Shown piece by piece: positions 1 to 7,097 of a stretch of DNA of 64,000 nt; position 1 is the stretch's first letter; every line of letters begins with the position of its first letter. This DNA is from JANOMH01 sp031422295 (GTDB lineage Bacteria; Pseudomonadota; Alphaproteobacteria; Rhodobacterales; Rhodobacteraceae), in the NCBI GenBank assembly GCA_031422295.1, contig JANOQM010000033.1, positions 1 through 64,000 of the forward strand. The letters run 5' to 3'. The notes beneath the pieces are model-generated. The model searched no databases, was not told where the DNA came from, and worked only from the letters and a program-made list of their open reading frames with translations. The position numbers and the translations under genes were made by a program.

Positions 1-2
1 GG

Positions 3-98
3 CAAGTCGAGAGCGCCCGATTTGAAGCGGTCTGCACGATTGATGTCGACGGCAAAAGCATTGTGCGTGGCCTGATCTTCTCAGTGCCTCGACTCTAA
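3..98 (+). CDS. C-terminal fragment of an unidentified protein
   Basis: The window opens inside this gene. The frame from base 3 reads 31 residues ending in VRGLIFSVPRL before the TAA at 96-98. Alternating polar and hydrophobic residues (FEAVCTIDVDG, VRGLIFSVPR) suggest two closing beta strands, as at the end of some hotdog-fold proteins, but this is too little to name a family. Its stop overlaps the convergent stop of the universal stress gene by three bases. Confidence 0.5.
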   Translation, partial: QVESARFEAVCTIDVDGKSIVRGLIFSVPRL

Positions 99-550
99 CT
101 GATGGCCTCCAATCTTTCCTTCGACATCTCCCCCGGCACCACCGTGATCGGGATCGGCAATGTCCCCGAATTCCGCACCATTGCCGTCACGATCGGCCCC
201 GGCCCCGATTTCTCGCCCGAGGCACCCAGCACCAGCACGCCGATGGCGGGGTCCTCCTGCACCTGCGCCAGGATCTGCGCCACCGGGTCGCCCTCGCGGA
301 TCACCAGTTCCGGGTTCACCCCCTGCCGGTCGCGCATCCATTTGGCGAAGACCTCGAAATGCGCCTCGATCCGTTCGCGCGCTTCCGCCCGCATCAGGTC
401 GGCCACGCCCATCCAGTGCTGAAACTCCTCGGGCGGGATGATCGACAGGATGATGACGCCGCCCCCGGTATGCGCCGCCCGCATCGCGGCAAAGCGCATC
501 GCGTTCAGGCATTCGCGGGTGTCGTCCAGCACGACCAGGAACTTGCGCAT
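95..550 (-). CDS. Universal stress protein, UspA family
   Basis: A 151-residue single-domain universal stress protein, a cytoplasmic nucleotide-binding protein of the HUP fold. Visible are the first strand KFLVVLDDTRECLNA with the Asp residues that sit near the nucleotide in the family, and near the C-terminus VLGASGEKSGPG and NSGTLPIPITVVP, a loose form of the family's glycine-rich ATP loop. The ATG at 548-550 is chosen because AGGGAGGG precedes it; the frame stays open upstream only as antisense of proC. Length is normal. It is divergent from proC with about 105 bp between starts. Ligand and inducer cannot be read from the sequence. Confidence 0.88.
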   Translation of the reverse strand: MRKFLVVLDDTRECLNAMRFAAMRAAHTGGGVIILSIIPPEEFQHWMGVADLMRAEARERIEAHFEVFAKWMRDRQGVNPELVIREGDPVAQILAQVQEDPAIGVLVLGASGEKSGPGPIVTAMVRNSGTLPIPITVVPGEMSKERLEAIS

Positions 551-655
551 CAGGCCCTCCCTTGGCCGACCGATCATGGCGCAACGCGTCAAGGGCGGCA
601 AGCCTTCCACCGGCCCGCAACCCGCGCTAGGTTGCCCGCAATACAGGGGGACGGC

Positions 656-1468
656 ATGACACTGGACAGGGTGACGGCGGACGGACTGGTGCTTTTGGGT
701 TGCGGCAAGATGGGGACGGCGTTGCTGACCGGCTGGCTGGGGGCAGGCGTCCCTGCGGCGTCGGTCTGGGTGATCGAGCCGAACCCGTCCGACTGGCTGC
801 GTGCCTCGGGCGTTCACCTGAACGCAGGCGTTCCCCCGAAACCCGCGGTGGCCCTGCTGGCGGTGAAACCCCAGATGATGGGCGCGGCCCTGCCCGCCCT
901 GCGCGCACTTGGCGGCGGCGGCACCCTGTTCGTGTCGATTGCCGCCGGCACCACCATCGCCAGCTTTGAGGCCGCCCTTGGGGCCAACACCCCCATCGTC
1001 CGCACCATGCCCAACACCCCCGCCATGGTGGGCCGTGGCATCACCGCCCTTTTCGGCAATCCGCATGTGTCTGCTGCCGATATGGCCCTGGCACGCGATC
1101 TGATGGCAGCGGTCGGTCAGGTGGTCACGCTGGACGGCGAACACCAGATCGACGCGGTGACGGCGGTGTCGGGGTCTGGCCCGGCCTATGTCTTCCACCT
1201 GATCGAGGCGATGGCGGCGGCGGGCGTGGCGGAAGGGCTGCCCGCCGCCATCGCCATGCAACTGGCCCGCGCCACGGTCTGCGGGGCAGGGGAACTCGCG
1301 CACCGGTCGCCGGATACGGCGGCTCAGTTGCGCATCAAGGTGACCTCACCCGGTGGCACCACGGCGGCGGCACTCGCGGTGCTGATGGACCCCGACACGG
1401 GCTTTCCCGCGCTGCTGCGGCGCGCCGTCAAGGCGGCGGCGGACCGGGGACGTGAGCTGGGCAAATGA
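656..1468 (+). CDS. proC: Pyrroline-5-carboxylate reductase
   Basis: Final step of proline synthesis: NAD(P)H reduction of 1-pyrroline-5-carboxylate to proline, in the cytoplasm. The 270-residue protein has the N-terminal dinucleotide fold (LLGCGKMGTALLTGWL, about residues 13-28), the VKPQ and TMPNTPA segments of the family, and the C-terminal signature region DAVTAVSGSGPAYVF followed by KVTSPGGTTAAAL. Length matches the family (about 270). The ATG at 656 is chosen because the fold starts directly after it; the frame upstream is antisense of the stress-protein gene. Its TGA overlaps the ATG of the next gene (ATGA), so proC, the tRNA-binding protein and the dehydrogenase are probably one transcript. 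Confidence 0.95.
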   Translation: MTLDRVTADGLVLLGCGKMGTALLTGWLGAGVPAASVWVIEPNPSDWLRASGVHLNAGVPPKPAVALLAVKPQMMGAALPALRALGGGGTLFVSIAAGTTIASFEAALGANTPIVRTMPNTPAMVGRGITALFGNPHVSAADMALARDLMAAVGQVVTLDGEHQIDAVTAVSGSGPAYVFHLIEAMAAAGVAEGLPAAIAMQLARATVCGAGELAHRSPDTAAQLRIKVTSPGGTTAAALAVLMDPDTGFPALLRRAVKAAADRGRELGK

Positions 1469-1797
1469 TCACCTACGACGATTTCGCCAAGGTCGACATC
1501 CGCGTAGGCCGCATCACCCGCGCCGAACCCTACCCCGAGGCGCGCAAGCCCGCGCTGAAACTCTGGGTCGATTTCGGCGGTGACATCGGCGAGAAACGCT
1601 CTTCCGCCCAGATCACCCACCACTACACCCCCGAAACCCTGATCGGGCGACAGGTGCTGGCCGTGGTGAACTTCCCCCCCCGCCAGATCGGCAAGGTGAT
1701 GTCCGAGGTGCTGGTGCTGGGCGTGCCCGATGCGATGGGCGAGGTGGTTCTGATCGGCCCCGGCCATGACGTGCCCGTCGGAGGACGCCTGTTTTGA
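1465..1797 (+). CDS. csaA: CsaA-like tRNA-binding protein (EMAP-II/OB fold)
   Basis: A 110-residue stand-alone tRNA-binding domain, as found at the C-terminus of methionyl-tRNA synthetase and in CsaA/YgjH. Typical features are VDIRVGRITRAEPYPEARKP near the N-terminus, QITHHYTPETLIGRQVLAVVN in the middle and the C-terminal SEVLVLGVPD. CsaA binds tRNA as a dimer and has been described as export-related or chaperone-like; the physiological role is not settled. It overlaps proC by four bases and the next gene by four, so it is translationally coupled on both sides. Family assignment is firm; function is only what is known of the family. Confidence 0.9.
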   Translation: MITYDDFAKVDIRVGRITRAEPYPEARKPALKLWVDFGGDIGEKRSSAQITHHYTPETLIGRQVLAVVNFPPRQIGKVMSEVLVLGVPDAMGEVVLIGPGHDVPVGGRLF

Positions 1798-2744
1798 AGA
1801 CCCTGCTGATCACCCGCCCCCTGCCCGAACCCGTGGTCACGGCCGCCCGTGCGACCTGGGACGTCACCCTGCGAGAGAACACCCTGCCGCTGGATGCGGC
1901 CGAACTGCGCAGCGCCTTGCGCGACTTCGATGCGGTGTTGCCGACCCTTGGCGACCGGTTCCGGGCGGGTGTCTTTGCCGACGTCCCGAAGCCCCGCGCA
2001 AAAATCCTTGCCAACTTCGGCGTCGGCTACAACCACATCGACGTGCCCGCCGCCCGTGCCGCCGGGCTGGTGGTGACCAACACCCCCGGTGCCGTCACCG
2101 ATGCAACGGCGGATATCGCGATGCTGCTGATGCTGGCCACCGCCCGCCGCGCAGGCGAGGGCGAACGCGTGCTGCGGGCGGGCCAATGGACCGGCTGGCA
2201 CCCGACACAATTCCTCGGGATGCACATCTCGGGCAAGACGCTAGGCATCATCGGCATGGGCCGCATCGGCAAGGCCATCGCCCGCCGTGCGCACTTCGGC
2301 TTCGGGATGCAGGTGCTGTTCGCCAGCCGCTCTCCCGTCGCCGACGCAGGGGTGCCCGCCCGTCAGGTGCCGATGGAACAGGCGATGCAGGCCGACATCG
2401 TGGTCACAGCAGTGCCCGCCACCGCTGACACCTACCACCTCATCAACGCGGAAACCCTTGCCCACATGGCCCCCCACGCCATCTTCGTGAACATCGCGCG
2501 GGGCGACGTGGTGGACGAGGCCGCCCTGATCGACGCCCTGAAAGGCGGGCGCATTGCCGGGGCGGGCCTCGACGTCTACGAGTTTGAACCCCAGGTGCCC
2601 GCCGCCCTGATGGCGATGGAAAACGTCACCCTGCTGCCCCATCTGGGCACGGCGGCGCAGGAGGTGCGGGTGAGCATGGGGATGATGGCGGTCGCGAACC
2701 TCGTGGCGCACGCGACAGGGCGCGACCTGCCGAACCCGGTCTGA
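1794..2744 (+). CDS. D-isomer-specific 2-hydroxyacid dehydrogenase (glyoxylate/hydroxypyruvate reductase-like)
   Basis: A 316-residue NAD(P)-dependent dehydrogenase. The Rossmann motif is LGIIGMGRIGKAIARRA (about residues 148-164); the catalytic set is R in NIARGDVVDE, E in DVYEFEP and H in LLPHLGTA, followed by the expected spacing to the C-terminus. NFGVGYNHID matches the GVGYDNID motif of the glyoxylate reductase / glycerate dehydrogenase branch, so reduction of glyoxylate or hydroxypyruvate is the best guess. The start is a TTG (1794-1796) overlapping the csaA stop; no better ATG keeps the N-terminal strand KTLLITRPLP. It is the last gene of the proC operon and converges on fadJ. Confidence 0.9.
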   Translation: MKTLLITRPLPEPVVTAARATWDVTLRENTLPLDAAELRSALRDFDAVLPTLGDRFRAGVFADVPKPRAKILANFGVGYNHIDVPAARAAGLVVTNTPGAVTDATADIAMLLMLATARRAGEGERVLRAGQWTGWHPTQFLGMHISGKTLGIIGMGRIGKAIARRAHFGFGMQVLFASRSPVADAGVPARQVPMEQAMQADIVVTAVPATADTYHLINAETLAHMAPHAIFVNIARGDVVDEAALIDALKGGRIAGAGLDVYEFEPQVPAALMAMENVTLLPHLGTAAQEVRVSMGMMAVANLVAHATGRDLPNPV

Positions 2745-2759
2745 CGGCCCTGTCGCCAA

Positions 2760-2820
2760 GGGGGGCTGTCTGCCCCCCGCGCGTTCCGCGCCCCCCCGAG
2801 GATGCTTGGACCAATGTGAA
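2760..2820 (+). terminator. GC-rich hairpins plus lineage-type intergenic element
   Basis: A perfect 7-bp stem (GGGGGGC at 2760-2766 with GCCCCCC at 2772-2778, loop TGTCT) is followed by a second small stem GCGCG/CGCGC (2779-2783 and 2787-2791) and by the core CCGAGGATGCTTGGACCAAT continuing to GTGAA at 2820. It lies just past the dehydrogenase stop. No U-run follows, so simple Rho-independent termination is uncertain. Related cores occur elsewhere in this window after gene ends. Confidence 0.5.
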
Positions 2821-2840
2821 CGGGGACCCCGACGCCCGGC

Positions 2841-2872
2841 ATTCACCTTGCCCAAATACCCCCGCCGGTGGC
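2841..2872 (-). repeat. Intergenic element copy downstream of fadJ
   Basis: Read on the minus strand this is GCCACCGGCGGGGGTATTTG followed by GGCAAGGTGAAT. It shares the GGGTATTTNGGCAANNTGAA plan with elements at about 2796, 9427, 17320 and 34163 and points downstream of fadJ, facing the copy that ends the dehydrogenase gene. Confidence 0.5.
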
Positions 2873-2959
2873 ACCTGCCGCGGGCGGGGGGCATGGCGGC
2901 TGGGGTTTCCCGGGCAGCCCCGTCGGGGGGGGTTCGTGGCCCCCTACCAGGGCCCCCCC

Positions 2960-5161
2960 CTACGCGGCCTTTGCAGCAGGGGCGAAGCGGCCATAGAAGG
3001 TCTGGCCCTGCGCCGCCATGTCGCGCAGCAGCGCCGGGGCGGCGAACCGCGCGCCATGCCGGGCCACCAGGTCATCGCAGATCGCCACCGCGCGGGGGGC
3101 ACCGATGATGTCGAGCCACGACAGCGGCCCCCCCGACCACGGCGCAAAGCCCCAGCCCAGGATCGCCCCCACATCGCCCTCGCGGATGTCCATCAGCACG
3201 CCGTCCTCCAGCGCCCGTACCGCCTCCAGCGCCTGCGCCATCAGCAGGCGGTGCTGCACGTCGGTCAGTGCAGGCTGGTCATCGGCGACCGGGTACTGCG
3301 CCTCCAGCCCGTCCCACAGCCCGACCCTACGCCCGTCGGTGCCATAGGCATAGAACCCCGCATTGGCCTTTTTCCCCAGCCGCCCCTGATCCGCCATCCA
3401 GAACAGCACCGCATCCACCGCCCCATCGGGATAGGCATCTCCCATCGCGGCCTTCGTCGCCTTGGCGATCTTCACCCCCAGATCGATCGAGGTCTCGTCC
3501 ACCAGCTGCAACGGCCCCAGCGGCATTCCCACCAGCTTGGCCGCATTCTCGACCAGAACCGGTTCCACCCCCTCGGCCACCATGCGGATGCCTTCGTTGA
3601 TGTAGGGGATGATGCAGCGGTTGGCATAGAAGAACCGCGCATCGTTCACCACGATAGGGGTCTTGCGGATCTGGCGCACCAGATCCAGCGCCTTGGCCAC
3701 CGCGCGGTCGCCGGTGCCCTTGCCGCGGATGATCTCGACCAGCATCATCTTGTCCACCGGGCTGAAGAAGTGGATGCCGATGAACTGGTCCGGGCGGCTG
3801 CTGGCCTTGGCCAGCTCGGCAATCGGCAGGGTCGAGGTGTTGGTGGCAAAGATGCAGTCCTTGGGGATCACCGCCTCGGCCCTAGCCGTGACGCCCGCCT
3901 TCACCCCCACATCCTCGAACACCGCCTCGATGATCAGATCGCACCCCGACAGCGCCGCATAGTCGGTCGTGGCGGTGATGTGCGACAGCACTTCCGCCTT
4001 CTTCTCCACCGTCACCCGCCGCTTGGCTATCCCTGCGTCCAAGAGCCCCTCGGAATACCCGCGCCCCTTGTCGGCCGCCGCTTGCGTCGCGTCGATCAGC
4101 ACCACCTCGATCCCCGCCTGCGCCGACACATAGGCGATCCCCGCCCCCATCATGCCCGCCCCCAGAATGCCCAGCTTCTTCACCGACTGGTCGGGCAGGG
4201 CAGGGCGCACCGCGCCCTTGTCCAGCGCCTCCTTGTTGATGAACAGCGACCGGATCATGGCACTGGACGACGGGTTCAAAAGCACATTCACGAACCACCG
4301 CGCCTCGATCCGCAGCGCCGTGTCGAACGGCACCAGCGCCCCCTCGTACACCGCCGACAACAGCGCCTTGGCGGCGGGATAGACCCCCATGGTCTTGCCA
4401 AACACCATCGCGGAAGCACCCACAAAGGTCATGAACCCCGCGGGATGATACGGCGCGCCGCCGGGCATCTTGTAGCTCTTGTCGTCCCACGGCTTGACCA
4501 GATCGGCGGCCGAAGCCCCCAGCACCCATTCCTTGGCCCGCGCCAGCAGCGCGTCCGCCGCCACCACCTCGTCGATGATCCCCGCCATCTTGGCGGCTTT
4601 CGGGTCCGACAGTTTCCCCTCAAGCAGGAACGGGGCCGCCATCATCGCCCCCAGCTTGCGCGACAGCCGCGTGGTGCCACCGGCACCCGGAAAGATGCCG
4701 ACCATGATCTCGGGCAACCCGATCTTCGCTTTCGGATTGTCGGCGGCGATGATGCGGTGACAGGCCAGCGGGATCTCCAGCCCGATCCCCAGTGCCGTCC
4801 CCGGCAGCGCCGCGACGATCGGCTTGCCGCCCTTCAGCGTCTTCGGGTCCATCCCCGCGCGTTCGATCCGGCGCAGGATGGCGTGCATCCCCATCACCCC
4901 CTCGAACAGCGACTTCGCGGGGTTCGCGCCGCCCTCCTCGCGCATCCGGGCGATGACGTTCAGGTCCATCCGCGCCGCGAATTCCTTCTTGGCGGACGTG
5001 ATGATGATGCCTTTGACCGCCGGATCGGCCACCGCCCCCGTCACCATCGCGTCGAGGTCAAGAAACCCTTGCTGGTTCATCACGTTCATCGACTTGCCCA
5101 CCACATCCCAGGTGATCGTGGCTACGCCGTCGGCGTCGGTGGTCAGGGTGAAATCGGTCAT
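2960..5161 (-). CDS. fadJ: Bifunctional enoyl-CoA hydratase / 3-hydroxyacyl-CoA dehydrogenase
   Basis: Alpha subunit of the fatty-acid beta-oxidation complex, 733 residues: hydrates trans-2-enoyl-CoA and oxidises L-3-hydroxyacyl-CoA with NAD. The crotonase half (residues 1-190) has catalytic Glu candidates E129 (GIGLEIPLACH) and E151 (GLPEIMVGIFPGAGGTTRL); the dehydrogenase half starts at KKLGILGAGMMGAG (about 329-341), with the NAD fold, and has IHFFSPVDKMMLVE. The oxyanion segment reads EFAARMDLN rather than the common AGADL. Length fits the FadJ/FadB family. Its ATG overlaps the stop of the upstream NTF2-like gene (ATGA). It is the last gene of the minus-strand fatty-acid cluster. Codon use here is much richer in C/G at third positions than in the thiolase at 7.1-8.3 kb. 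Confidence 0.95.
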   Translation of the reverse strand: MTDFTLTTDADGVATITWDVVGKSMNVMNQQGFLDLDAMVTGAVADPAVKGIIITSAKKEFAARMDLNVIARMREEGGANPAKSLFEGVMGMHAILRRIERAGMDPKTLKGGKPIVAALPGTALGIGLEIPLACHRIIAADNPKAKIGLPEIMVGIFPGAGGTTRLSRKLGAMMAAPFLLEGKLSDPKAAKMAGIIDEVVAADALLARAKEWVLGASAADLVKPWDDKSYKMPGGAPYHPAGFMTFVGASAMVFGKTMGVYPAAKALLSAVYEGALVPFDTALRIEARWFVNVLLNPSSSAMIRSLFINKEALDKGAVRPALPDQSVKKLGILGAGMMGAGIAYVSAQAGIEVVLIDATQAAADKGRGYSEGLLDAGIAKRRVTVEKKAEVLSHITATTDYAALSGCDLIIEAVFEDVGVKAGVTARAEAVIPKDCIFATNTSTLPIAELAKASSRPDQFIGIHFFSPVDKMMLVEIIRGKGTGDRAVAKALDLVRQIRKTPIVVNDARFFYANRCIIPYINEGIRMVAEGVEPVLVENAAKLVGMPLGPLQLVDETSIDLGVKIAKATKAAMGDAYPDGAVDAVLFWMADQGRLGKKANAGFYAYGTDGRRVGLWDGLEAQYPVADDQPALTDVQHRLLMAQALEAVRALEDGVLMDIREGDVGAILGWGFAPWSGGPLSWLDIIGAPRAVAICDDLVARHGARFAAPALLRDMAAQGQTFYGRFAPAAKAA

Positions 5162-5610
5162 GTCAAACGTCCTTCTGCATCTTCGTTGGGGGAAACCACG
5201 GGCAGCAGCAGCGGCCAGCGGGAATTGGCAAGCGCATTGGTGATCGACGTCGCGCGCCAGCGGCCAGCCTCGTGCCGCAGCGTGATCTGCGACCGGAAGG
5301 GCGGGATCACGCGATGCGCACCCGCCATCATGTGGGTGACGTAGCGCCCGGTGATCAGCGCCTCGTCCATCGCTTCGGCCCCCTCGACCAGCCGCAGATA
5401 GTCGGTGATGCGCTGGATCTGCAGGGTCTGGGCAAAGGACTCAAAGCCCAGCCGCAGGTCGTGGTCCGTCTCGATGTGATGGCTGGCGGTATGGGTGACC
5501 AGCTGGAACGGCAGGGTCACCCGCTCGCGATACGCGGCATAGTCCTGCCGCATCACGGCCCCGGCCACTTCGTCCAGGTAGATCTGCAGCGTGTGGTGCG
5601 GTGTCCTCAT
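5158..5610 (-). CDS. NTF2/SnoaL-like protein of unknown function
   Basis: A 150-residue protein. The N-terminal helix pair (TLQIYLDEVAGAVMRQD, YAAYRERVTLPFQLVT), a middle segment with SFAQTLQIQRITDYLRLVE, and C-terminal strands (GRYVTHMMAG, FRSQITLRHEAGRWRAT) give the layout of an NTF2/SnoaL fold, often a hydratase or isomerase or just a binding domain. No catalytic pair can be picked with confidence. The ATG at 5608-5610 is chosen because it overlaps the stop of the upstream cupin gene; it is followed by the ATGA junction with fadJ. A second NTF2-like protein lies at 6585-6983 on the other side of two cupins. Function unknown. Confidence 0.75.
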   Translation of the reverse strand: MRTPHHTLQIYLDEVAGAVMRQDYAAYRERVTLPFQLVTHTASHHIETDHDLRLGFESFAQTLQIQRITDYLRLVEGAEAMDEALITGRYVTHMMAGAHRVIPPFRSQITLRHEAGRWRATSITNALANSRWPLLLPVVSPNEDAEGRLT

Positions 5611-6071
5611 GTCGTGCCCTCGCGCGGGGTGCCGTCGCCATGCAGGTACACCCGGTGCGGACCATCCTTTTCGGCGATCAGGTCGTGGTCGGGATAATGT
5701 ACCCGGTCCACCCGGTTCCGCGTGCCGACCACCAGATAGCGCGCCACGGCGTCGGACCGGTTTTCCAGGAAATGCGCAACCGGACTGCCCGCAGGCCAGC
5801 ACGCGGCCTCGCCCGTGCGCAGCGTGGTCTCGACGTCCTCGATCAGCACGACTTCACCGCTCAGGACATAGATCATCTCGTCCTCGGTCTGGTGCCAGTG
5901 GCGAAACGATGACCGCGAACCGGGCGGCAGAAGCTCGATGAGCGCGCCGAACTGCGTCAGCAACCCAGGGTCCGAGATCCGTTGAAAGGCATAGGGACCA
6001 AGCCCCGACCCCAGTATGGGATGCGGTGCATCGGTGGCCTGAACCGGGTCCGGCAGCGTGACCTTGGGCAT
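5607..6071 (-). CDS. Cupin-domain protein B
   Basis: A 154-residue single cupin. The metal-site motif is present: SSFRHWHQTEDEMIYVLSGE (two His and a Glu in cupin motif 1) and AGSPVAHFLEN (motif 2 with His). It is clearly paralogous to the next protein (compare SSLRHWHLHEDEFVMVTMGE and AGTPDGHCFVN). Both also share the tail pattern VVGTRNR / VIGTRAP. Likely a metal-dependent cytoplasmic enzyme or binding protein for a small ligand; the reaction cannot be told. The start ATG (6069-6071) overlaps the stop of the upstream cupin; its stop overlaps the start of the NTF2-like gene, so all four are coupled. Confidence 0.85.
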   Translation of the reverse strand: MPKVTLPDPVQATDAPHPILGSGLGPYAFQRISDPGLLTQFGALIELLPPGSRSSFRHWHQTEDEMIYVLSGEVVLIEDVETTLRTGEAACWPAGSPVAHFLENRSDAVARYLVVGTRNRVDRVHYPDHDLIAEKDGPHRVYLHGDGTPREGTT

Positions 6072-6550
6072 CAGCGCGGCCCTTTCCATTCGGTGCCGTC
6101 CTTGTAGGCAAAGATGGCACCGCCCCCTTCGCCGGGGGTCATCGTTACCATCAGGTCTTCGTCCGAATAGGTCGCCACCTCGCGCGGGGCGCGTGTGCCG
6201 ATCACCAGAAATCGCGCTTCGGTGTCGGTATGGTTGACAAAGCAATGCCCGTCCGGGGTTCCCGCCGGAAACGCCGCACAATCGCCCGCGCGCATGATCG
6301 TGGGCCCGGCGTCCAGATGCATGGTGCATTCGCCCATTGTCACCATCACGAATTCGTCCTCGTGCAGGTGCCAGTGGCGCAAGGATGACCGCGCGCCGGG
6401 GGCCAGGATCACCAGATTGACCCCGAACTGCGTCAGCCCCCCGGCCTCGCCCAGCCGCAGCGATGACCGTCCGGCCATCATTTCCTTGTAGGGCGACGGA
6501 TAGATCGACCCGGTTTTCACCGGCACCACCGTCAGATCCAGCTTCGGCAT
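6071..6550 (-). CDS. Cupin-domain protein A
   Basis: A 159-residue single cupin with the metal motif RHWHLHEDEF and the second motif His in TPDGHCFVN, paralogous to the cupin that follows. The ATG at 6548-6550 (MPKLDLTV) is preceded by AGGGGG; a GTG two codons upstream is an alternative. The order on the minus strand is NTF2-like, this cupin, cupin B, NTF2-like B, fadJ. No function beyond the fold can be given. Neighbourhood suggests a role linked to acyl-CoA metabolism, but that is only position. Confidence 0.85.
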   Translation of the reverse strand: MPKLDLTVVPVKTGSIYPSPYKEMMAGRSSLRLGEAGGLTQFGVNLVILAPGARSSLRHWHLHEDEFVMVTMGECTMHLDAGPTIMRAGDCAAFPAGTPDGHCFVNHTDTEARFLVIGTRAPREVATYSDEDLMVTMTPGEGGGAIFAYKDGTEWKGPR

Positions 6551-6584
6551 GGCCACCCCCTGTGGGTCAAGGCGGCCACAGCCG

Positions 6585-6983
6585 TCAGGCCGCAGCCATC
6601 ATCGGCAGATCCAGCCGGGTGAATTCCAGAAGCTCGGTCCGGGTCTCGGCCCTGTCGACCCGGCGATAGCACACCGTCTGCGCCACCCGCCGCCGCGCCA
6701 CCCCCGGCCCTTCGCCGAACCAGTCGGTCCAGGTCTGCGCGCGGCCCCCCTGCGGCAACCCCTCGGCCACGACGCGCGCCGTCAGCACGGACATGCCAAG
6801 GGCAACCATCGCCGCGTGAAACGCCTGAAAGAACCCCCAGACCGTATCGGGCGTCGCCACCGTCGGCGGACGCCCCGGCAGGTAGACGGTCAGCGGATAC
6901 AGATACTCGTCGACCAGCAGATCGTAGCGCCCGGCCGTCAGCGCCGCCGCACGAAAATCCATCTTCGCTTGCCCGTCCGGCAT
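6585..6983 (-). CDS. Hypothetical protein, probably NTF2-like
   Basis: About 132 residues from the ATG at 6981-6983; MDFRAAALTAG (ten codons later or less) is another possible start. The segment GRYDLLVDEYLYPLTVYLPG, then TVWGFFQAFHAAMVALGM, and the final strands VAQTVCYRRVDRAETRTELLEF give the same helix/strand plan as the NTF2-like protein at 5158-5610. High G+C. It stands first in the cupin sub-cluster, 114 bp after the thiolase stop; that gap holds a perfect inverted repeat. Function unknown. Confidence 0.65.
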   Translation of the reverse strand: MPDGQAKMDFRAAALTAGRYDLLVDEYLYPLTVYLPGRPPTVATPDTVWGFFQAFHAAMVALGMSVLTARVVAEGLPQGGRAQTWTDWFGEGPGVARRRVAQTVCYRRVDRAETRTELLEFTRLDLPMMAAA

Positions 6984-7072
6984 GGCTCGTCCCATCGTGA
7001 TGATCTGCGATGACAGGGATATGGTAATGCTGCAGTGCAGAATAAATCCCTGCAGCCCACCCGCCACCTGTT

Positions 7073-7085
7073 TGACGCAGCGTCA
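7073..7085. promoter_or_regulatory. Inverted repeat TGACGCAGCGTCA
   Basis: A perfect 6-bp inverted repeat with one central base, TGACGC-A-GCGTCA, sits 12 bases past the thiolase stop and about 90 bases before the NTF2-like gene start. Its TGACG half-site also occurs in the palindromic region upstream of the first MerR gene (12053). It may be an operator for an internal promoter that serves the 6.98-2.96 kb genes. No binding data. Confidence 0.4.
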
Positions 7086-7097
7086 CCCCGGGCACGG

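Noticed and set aside
2816..5344. An 842-codon open frame on the plus strand across fadJ.
   Set aside because: It is antisense to a complete, motif-rich FadJ; the composition (His, Arg, Pro rich) is what reverse-strand reading of high-GC coding DNA gives.
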